From assembly GCA_041495845.1 (NCBI GenBank), contig JBGQDM010000038.1:1-28171 (forward strand): a DNA stretch of 28,171 bases, written 5' to 3'. Below are positions 23,116 through 28,171 of this stretch, in pieces (position 1 is the stretch's first letter; each line of letters opens with the position of its first letter). The stretch comes from JBGQDM01 sp041495845. GTDB lineage: Bacteria; Acidobacteriota; Terriglobia; Terriglobales; Acidobacteriaceae. The notes under the pieces were generated by a model that saw only the letters and a list, made by a program, of their open reading frames with translations, did no database searches and was not told the DNA's origin. The translations under genes were made by a program, and so were the position numbers.

Positions 23116-24090
23116 TTACTTCTTCTCGATGTGACCGCCAAACTTCTGCCGCATCGCCGACAGGATCTTTTCCGCAAACGTGTGTTCCTGCCGCGAACGG
23201 AAACGCGTGTAAAGAGAAGCGGTAAGCACCTCCGCCGGTACCGCCTCCTCCACTGCCGCGATGATCGTCCACCGTCCTTCTCCGGAATCCTGCACGAAGC
23301 CGGTGTATTCCGACAGCGTCGGACTCTCCGTCAGCGCCATGGCAGCCAGATCGAGCAGCCAGGAACTCACCACGCTGCCCCGCCGCCACACCTCGGCAAT
23401 CTCCCCAAGGTTCAGCTTGAAGCGCATCTCTTCCGGCAGTTCCTTGCTGTCGGCGTTCTTGAAAATGTCGAACCCCTCGGCATACGCCTGCATCATTCCG
23501 TACTCAATTCCGTTATGCACCATCTTCACGAAATGCCCGGCGCCGGACGGCCCGCAATGGATGTAACCATCTTCAGCCGTTCCGCCCATCTTCTCGCGTC
23601 CCGGTGTGCGGTCAATAGTGCCGCGGCCTGGAGCCAGCGTTTTGAAAATCGGGTCGAGGCGTTTGACCGCTTCGGCGGGACCGCCGATCATCATGCAATA
23701 GCCGCGGTCAATGCCCCAGATGCCGCCGCTGGTGCCCACATCCACGTAATGAATGCCCTTGGCCTTGAGTGTCTTCGCCCGGCGAATGTCATCCTTGAAG
23801 TACGAATTGCCACCGTCAATGATGGTGTCGCCCTCCTGCATCCGCTCCGCCAGCGCCATCACCGTCTTGTCCGTCGCGTCCCCGGAGGGCACCATCACCC
23901 ACGCTGCCCGCGGTGCTTTCAACTTCTTGACAAAATCATCCAGCGAGGCCGATGCCACCGCGCCTTCGCCCGCCAGTTGCTTCACGGTGTCCGGGCTCAA
24001 GTCAGAAACCACGAGTTCGTGCCCACCGCGCATCATCCGGCGCGTCATGTTCGCGCCCATTCTGCCCAGCCCCACCATTCCGAGTTGCAT
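23116..24090 (-). CDS. gnd: 6-phosphogluconate dehydrogenase, decarboxylating (short GndA/YqeC-like)
   Basis: The 324-residue enzyme oxidises and decarboxylates 6-phosphogluconate to ribulose 5-phosphate. Seen: the Rossmann start MQLGMVGLGRMGANMTRRM, IIDGGNSYFKDD, DVGTSGGIWGIDRGYCMMIGG, and the catalytic HFVKMVHNGIEYGMMQ. It is much shorter than the 470-residue NADP enzymes and fits the short group, many of which prefer NAD. The ATG at 24090 follows AAGGAG by seven bases; the frame remains open further but without support. A 155-base gap separates it from tal-pgi. Confidence 0.95.
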   Translation of the reverse strand: MQLGMVGLGRMGANMTRRMMRGGHELVVSDLSPDTVKQLAGEGAVASASLDDFVKKLKAPRAAWVMVPSGDATDKTVMALAERMQEGDTIIDGGNSYFKDDIRRAKTLKAKGIHYVDVGTSGGIWGIDRGYCMMIGGPAEAVKRLDPIFKTLAPGRGTIDRTPGREKMGGTAEDGYIHCGPSGAGHFVKMVHNGIEYGMMQAYAEGFDIFKNADSKELPEEMRFKLNLGEIAEVWRRGSVVSSWLLDLAAMALTESPTLSEYTGFVQDSGEGRWTIIAAVEEAVPAEVLTASLYTRFRSRQEHTFAEKILSAMRQKFGGHIEKK

Positions 24091-24174
24091 GTGTCGCTCC
24101 TTAGTCGCTTCTAGCGCCGCCATCCCGGCGGCAGGGAGATTTAGAGAAATATAGAAATTGTGTAGCGCGGGCAC

Positions 24175-24212
24175 CCTGCCCTCGAGGCGGAAGCCGCAGG
24201 AGCCTGCCCTCG
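24175..24212. repeat. Direct repeat flanking a small stem in the tal-pgi/gnd gap
   Basis: CCTGCCCTCG occurs at 24175-24184 and 24203-24212. Between them GCGG and CCGC can pair around AAG. It lies between the tal-pgi stop and the gnd start. It may be a scar of a longer extragenic repeat; no function can be assigned. Confidence 0.35.
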
Positions 24213-24246
24213 CCCAGCCAGGAGCCGCCCGGCAACTTGTCCGACC

Positions 24247-27147
24247 CTACGCCAACGCTTGCCCAATTGCCTTCTGCAACGTCGCCAGTCCGGCTTTGAC
24301 ATCTTTGCCGAGGTGAACGCGCAGAGCCCGCCGGTTCCGGTCCGCTAACACCTGGAAGTCCCCGCGCGCCTGCGCCGCCTTCACCACGCCGAAGGTATAC
24401 TTCTGCCCTGGCACCGGCACGTCGCTGGCGTCATCGCAAGTCACCTGCAGGAACACGCCCGAGTTTGGTCCACCCTTATACGCTTGGCCGGTCGAGTGCA
24501 GGAAGCGCGGCCCGAAGCCGAGACAAGTCGCCACGCGCTTCTTGTCGCGCACCGCATGCCGCATGGCCTGCAACGTCTGGTCGTGCGCCGCGTTCATCTC
24601 GACGTAGCCCAGCAGCCCGAAATAATCGCCCGCCCCCAGCCGGTTTAAATGCGCCTTGATGTAACCCGCCAGCGTGCGATCACTGCCCACCGCCTTGGCC
24701 AGCGCATCGGCGTTTTTCTGGTCGGTGAACAACTTCACTCCCGCGTCCTCCAGAACCGGTTTTTCCGCGGGCAGCGATCCGTTGGTTTCGTACTCCGAGG
24801 TCAGCACCCGGGTTGCGATCTTGCTCGCTTCCACGTCCGGCTGATTGAAGGCGTTGATCCCGATGATGGAGCCGGCCACGGCGGTGGCAATCTCCCAGCG
24901 GAAGAACTCCTGCCCCAAGTCGTACTTGTCTTTCACCGTGATTCGCACCACCGGGTGCCCGGCTTTTTCGAGCGCCGTTAACTTGGCTTCTTGCGCGGCA
25001 TCCGGCTCGTTTTCCAGCCGGATATAGGCGAACACGCGGTCCTTGCCATAAACGTCGGGCGCGCCCAGCGCCTCGCGGTCCACAGGAATGATTCCGTGCC
25101 CTTCCTTTCCGGTGGATTCAGCCATCAACTGTTCCAGCCACGCGCCCAGGTCAGAAATTCCCGGGGAAGTAGCGATCGTGACTTTGTCGCGTCCATCGCG
25201 CGCTGCGGTGCCCAGAATCGCGCCCAGCACGAGCCCTGGGTTTTCATCCACGGGCACGGAAGAGGCGCAAGCGTGTACCATCTCCTCGACGCGGTCAAGG
25301 AAGCGGCGCACATCCAGACCCATGACTGCCGCCGGCACCATGCCGAAATCCGACAGCGCGGAGTAGCGTCCGCCGATGGAGGCCAGCCCGAAGAAGATGT
25401 GCCGGAATTTATCGCCTTCCGCCACATGTTGCATTTTCGAGTTGGGGTCGGTGATGGCAATGAACCGGCTTCCCGCCTTGTCCGCTCCCACCACTTGTTT
25501 GGCGCGCTCAAAGAAATACTGTTTGAAGATGTTCGGCTCCAGCGTGCTGCCCGACTTGCTGGAAACAATAAACAGCGTCTTGGCTAAATCCACCTTGCCT
25601 TCGAAGACCTTGAGCTGCGCCGGGTCCGTGGAATCCAGCACGTGCATTTCCGGCGAGCCGGGAATCCTGCCGAAGGTCATCTTCAACACTTCTGGACACA
25701 GACTCGATCCGCCCATACCCAGCAGCAGTATGTGCGAGAAGCCGCCTTTGCGCGCTTCTTCGCCCACACTCACCAGGTGGCCAATGTGCGCCACCTGATC
25801 GTCCGTGACGCCCAACCAGCCCAGCCAATTGCCTTCGTCGCTGCCGGTCCAGAGTGACGCATCGCGCTGCCACATCCGGCGCACCTTGCCGTTGGCCCGC
25901 CAGTCATCCAGCGACACCTTGACCGCCTTCGCCAATTCCGGGGGCAGGGAATAGGTCTGCCGGCTTACACTCGGCCCGGCGCCGACTTTCGAACTTTTCT
26001 CCACCGCGCTCAACAATTGGTCGAAGGCGTCGCAGAACAATTTCACGGCGTCGTTGGTCAGCTTGTCCGTCGCCGCTTTCATGGAAATGCCCACCGCGGC
26101 CAGCCCATCCATCGCGTCGCGAGCGCCTTCAACATCCTCGCTCAGGCTCGGCCGCAGCTTGCCGTGGTCGCGGAAAGCATCAAACGTCGCCGGCGGAATC
26201 GTGTTCACCGTGTCCGCCCCGATCAGTTCTTCCACGTAAATCACGTCGCGGTAGCTCGGGTTCTTGGTGCTGGTACTGGCCCACAGCAAGCGCTGCGTTT
26301 GTGCGCCCTTCGCCGCCAGCGCCTGCCAGCGTGCTCCTTTGCAAATCTCCAGATACTTCTGATAGGTCAGCTTCGCGTTCGCGATGGCAACCTTGCCCAT
26401 CACGCTCTTGAGCTTGGCTTGCTCCTGCGGGTTCGACGTGGCTTTCAGCTTCTCGCCGATCTGGGCATCAATCAACGAATCAATCCGGCTGATGAAGAAG
26501 CTGGCTACGCTGGCCACCCGGCCGGGCTGTCCACCACCCGCGGCAAATTTTTCCAGTCCCGCGATATACGCAGCCGCCACCTGCTCATACACCGCCTGCG
26601 CAAACAGCAGCGTTACGTTGATGTTGATGCCATCCGCGATCAGCTGCTCGATGGCGGGCACGCCTTCCGCGGTGCCGGGCACCTTGATCATGACGTTCTC
26701 TCGCGCCACCGTCTTCCACAGCCGCCGCGCTTCTTCGATGGTGCCCTTCGTATCGCGCGCCAGGTAGGGCGAGACTTCCAGGCTCACGTAGCCGTCGCGC
26801 CGCTTCGAGCTTTCGTACAGCCCGCGCATGGTGTCCGCCGCGTCTTGAATGTCCCGCACCGCCAGCCGCTCATAGCGCGCCTTGGCATCCAGGTCTTTTT
26901 CCTTCAACAGGTCTTTGAGCAATTCGGCGTAGTCCGTGCTGCCGGTAATTGCCTTCTCAAAGATCGCCGGGTTCGAGGTCACGCCGCGCAGCCCGTCTTC
27001 CTGCAACAGGCGCTTCAATTCGCCGCTGGTCAGCAGGCTCCGCCGGATGTAGTCCAGCCACACCGACTGCGTATACTTCTGCAATTCTTTCAATGGATTC
27101 ATGGTCGCCACCCCTGTTTCTTCCAAACTTCCAGCCACCGGATTCAT
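24247..27147 (-). CDS. tal-pgi: Bifunctional transaldolase / glucose-6-phosphate isomerase
   Basis: The 966-residue protein fuses two enzymes. Residues about 15-390 are transaldolase, with SNPAIFEKAITGS near the start and the catalytic lysine in VMIKVPGTAEGVPAI near 152, then INVTLLFA. Residues about 410-960 are phosphoglucose isomerase with SIS modules: LLLGMGGSSLCPEVL near 475, FIVSSKSGST near 529, and GRYSALSDFGMVPA. The fusion joins non-oxidative recycling to return of fructose 6-phosphate as glucose 6-phosphate. Similar fusions are known in several phyla. GAGGAG lies seven bases before ATG at 27147; ATG at 27102 is an alternative, and 27153 is too close to the site. The rpiB stop is 26 bases upstream. 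Confidence 0.96.
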   Translation of the reverse strand: MNPVAGSLEETGVATMNPLKELQKYTQSVWLDYIRRSLLTSGELKRLLQEDGLRGVTSNPAIFEKAITGSTDYAELLKDLLKEKDLDAKARYERLAVRDIQDAADTMRGLYESSKRRDGYVSLEVSPYLARDTKGTIEEARRLWKTVARENVMIKVPGTAEGVPAIEQLIADGININVTLLFAQAVYEQVAAAYIAGLEKFAAGGGQPGRVASVASFFISRIDSLIDAQIGEKLKATSNPQEQAKLKSVMGKVAIANAKLTYQKYLEICKGARWQALAAKGAQTQRLLWASTSTKNPSYRDVIYVEELIGADTVNTIPPATFDAFRDHGKLRPSLSEDVEGARDAMDGLAAVGISMKAATDKLTNDAVKLFCDAFDQLLSAVEKSSKVGAGPSVSRQTYSLPPELAKAVKVSLDDWRANGKVRRMWQRDASLWTGSDEGNWLGWLGVTDDQVAHIGHLVSVGEEARKGGFSHILLLGMGGSSLCPEVLKMTFGRIPGSPEMHVLDSTDPAQLKVFEGKVDLAKTLFIVSSKSGSTLEPNIFKQYFFERAKQVVGADKAGSRFIAITDPNSKMQHVAEGDKFRHIFFGLASIGGRYSALSDFGMVPAAVMGLDVRRFLDRVEEMVHACASSVPVDENPGLVLGAILGTAARDGRDKVTIATSPGISDLGAWLEQLMAESTGKEGHGIIPVDREALGAPDVYGKDRVFAYIRLENEPDAAQEAKLTALEKAGHPVVRITVKDKYDLGQEFFRWEIATAVAGSIIGINAFNQPDVEASKIATRVLTSEYETNGSLPAEKPVLEDAGVKLFTDQKNADALAKAVGSDRTLAGYIKAHLNRLGAGDYFGLLGYVEMNAAHDQTLQAMRHAVRDKKRVATCLGFGPRFLHSTGQAYKGGPNSGVFLQVTCDDASDVPVPGQKYTFGVVKAAQARGDFQVLADRNRRALRVHLGKDVKAGLATLQKAIGQALA

Positions 27148-27154
27148 AAACATT

Positions 27155-27160
27155 CTCCTC
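27155..27160 (-). promoter_or_regulatory. Ribosome binding site deciding the tal-pgi start
   Basis: GAGGAG on the minus strand is seven bases from the ATG at 27147 and only one base from the ATG at 27153. Spacing favours the 27147 start. Confidence 0.55.
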
Positions 27161-27173
27161 GCCTGTCGGCGTT

Positions 27174-27620
27174 TCAGAATTTCTGTTCCAGCGCCTTTAC
27201 TTTGTTCAGACGCCGCATGTGCCGCTCTTCTTGCGTGAAATTCCCGCCTAAATACGCCCGCACCAGTTCTTCCGCCATGGCCGGGCCGATCACCCGGGCG
27301 CCCAGCACCAGCACGTTCATGTCATCGTGTTCCACGCCCTGGTGGGCGGAGTAGGTGTCGTGGCACAGGCCCGCCCGAATCCCGCGCAGCTTGTTGGCCG
27401 CCACCGACGCGCCCACGCCGCTGCCGCAGATGACGATGCCGCGGTCCGCCCGTCCGTCCAGCACCGCCCTGCCCACGGCTTCAGCATAGTCCGGATAATC
27501 GACCGGATCGGTGTTGTTCGTGCCCACATCCACCACCCGGTGCTGCAATTGGGCCAGCAAGCCCGCCACATGCTGCTTTAACTCAAAACCCGCGTGGTCG
27601 GAACCAATGGCAATCTTCAT
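27174..27620 (-). CDS. rpiB: Ribose-5-phosphate isomerase B
   Basis: The 148-residue enzyme interconverts ribulose 5-phosphate and ribose 5-phosphate. Seen: MKIAIGSDHAGFELKQ, DPVDYPDYAEAVGRAV, the active-site ICGSGVGASVAANKLRGIRAGLCHD with the conserved Cys, and HDDMNVLVLGARVIG. Length is typical of the RpiB/LacAB family. The ATG at 27620 follows AAGGA by eight bases. Sixteen bases separate it from the tkt stop and 26 from tal-pgi, so it belongs to the same transcript. Confidence 0.96.
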   Translation of the reverse strand: MKIAIGSDHAGFELKQHVAGLLAQLQHRVVDVGTNNTDPVDYPDYAEAVGRAVLDGRADRGIVICGSGVGASVAANKLRGIRAGLCHDTYSAHQGVEHDDMNVLVLGARVIGPAMAEELVRAYLGGNFTQEERHMRRLNKVKALEQKF

Positions 27621-27636
27621 CGTCCGTCCTTAGAAC

Positions 27637-28171
27637 TTACTTCGACTCCGCCATGCTGTCTTTCGCCGCTGTCATCACCGCGTCCGGCGTGAAGCCAAAC
27701 TTCTTTTGCAATTCTTTCAGTGGCGCCGACGCTCCAAACGTGCGCATGGCCACGATTTTTCCCGTCGAGCCCACGTAGCGTTCCCACCCGAATGTTGACG
27801 CCTGCTCCACCGCTACGCGCGCTTTCACCGCTTTGGGCAGCACCGACTCCTTGTACGCCGCGTCCTGATGATCGAACAACTCCCACGACGGCATGCTGAC
27901 CACGCGCGCCTTGACGCCCTGCTGGGTCAGCTTTTCGTAAGCTTCCATGCACAGGGATACTTCGGTGCCGGTACCGATCAGGATCACTTCCGGTTTGCCG
28001 CCGGCTGCGTCTGCCAACACGTACGCTCCGCGCGCCAAGCCGGATGCCGGGGCATACTTTGTGCGGTCGACGGTCGGCATGGCCTGCCGCGAGAGCACCA
28101 GCACCGCCGGCTCGTGTTGCAATTTCAGAATGGTGCGCCACGCCTCGGCAACTTCGTTGGCATCTCCCGGG
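27637..28171 (-). CDS. tkt: Transketolase, C-terminal part (cut by window edge)
   Basis: Only the last 178 codons are inside the window; the frame is open to the right edge. Transketolase moves two-carbon units between sugar phosphates using thiamine diphosphate. Seen: PGDANEVAEAWRTIL at the edge, PAVLVLSRQAMPTVDRTK, VILIGTGTEVSLCMEAYEKL, VSMPSWELFDHQ, and the closing ASTFGWERYVGSTG with FGASAPLKELQKKFGFT. This is the pyrimidine-binding tail plus C-terminal domain. It is upstream of rpiB, so it is the first operon gene visible here; the promoter lies outside the window. Confidence 0.95.
   Translation of the reverse strand, partial: PGDANEVAEAWRTILKLQHEPAVLVLSRQAMPTVDRTKYAPASGLARGAYVLADAAGGKPEVILIGTGTEVSLCMEAYEKLTQQGVKARVVSMPSWELFDHQDAAYKESVLPKAVKARVAVEQASTFGWERYVGSTGKIVAMRTFGASAPLKELQKKFGFTPDAVMTAAKDSMAESK

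Noticed and set aside
23131..24114. 327-codon plus-strand frame opposite gnd
   Set aside because: It is a shadow of 6-phosphogluconate dehydrogenase, with no recognisable fold.
26017..27354. Long plus-strand frame opposite tal-pgi and rpiB
   Set aside because: It is antisense to clearly conserved enzymes and rich in Arg/His/Gln, as expected of a high-GC shadow frame; no domain is visible.

Overview
The window is GC-rich bacterial chromosome with tightly packed genes. Gene content suggests Acidobacteriota, probably the Koribacter/Sulfotelmatobacter side of class Terriglobia. This is inference from a mix of features: a transaldolase-glucose-6-phosphate isomerase fusion inside a pentose-phosphate operon, a FecR protein beside a CHASE2 adenylate cyclase, PilZ/GGDEF/GAF proteins, and stand-alone LuxR-type helix-turn-helix proteins. 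There is no rRNA, and I found no convincing tRNA, CRISPR array, insertion sequence or phage gene.

Left part (1-7.1 kb). A minus-strand pair encodes a GT2 glycosyltransferase and a Sfp-type phosphopantetheinyl transferase. A plus-strand cassette follows with two overlapping genes, each coding little more than a LuxR-type DNA-binding domain. A MarR regulator is divergent from an unrecognised membrane protein, and a perfect 20-bp palindrome lies between them. Next come minus-strand genes for a TrmO-like tRNA methyltransferase, a VOC-fold protein, an AraC regulator whose 5' end may be frameshifted, and a membrane-anchored protein with a Sel1-like tail.

Middle part (7.1-17.2 kb). This holds a GAF protein with a C-terminal membrane segment, and a second overlapping LuxR-HTH cassette that is a diverged copy of the first. 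An unknown protein and a Phd/VapC toxin-antitoxin pair with a repeat-containing promoter follow. Then come a tandem PilZ protein, a possible radical-SAM remnant, two small unknown proteins, a membrane diguanylate cyclase, a lipoprotein with two HbpS/GlcG-like domains, and a FecR-domain protein.

Right part (17.3-28.2 kb). After the CHASE2 adenylate cyclase, a convergent minus-strand operon runs in from the right edge: tkt (partial), rpiB, tal-pgi, gnd, zwf, glk, pgl. Together these phosphorylate glucose, run the oxidative branch to ribulose 5-phosphate, and recycle pentoses through the non-oxidative branch back to glucose 6-phosphate. Only ribulose-phosphate 3-epimerase is missing from the visible part. 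A perfect 13-bp stem between gnd and zwf and a 13-pair hairpin between fecR and the cyclase gene are the clearest RNA-level signals.

The least explained items are the duplicated two-gene HTH cassette, the palindrome-controlled membrane protein, and the two-domain HbpS lipoprotein.
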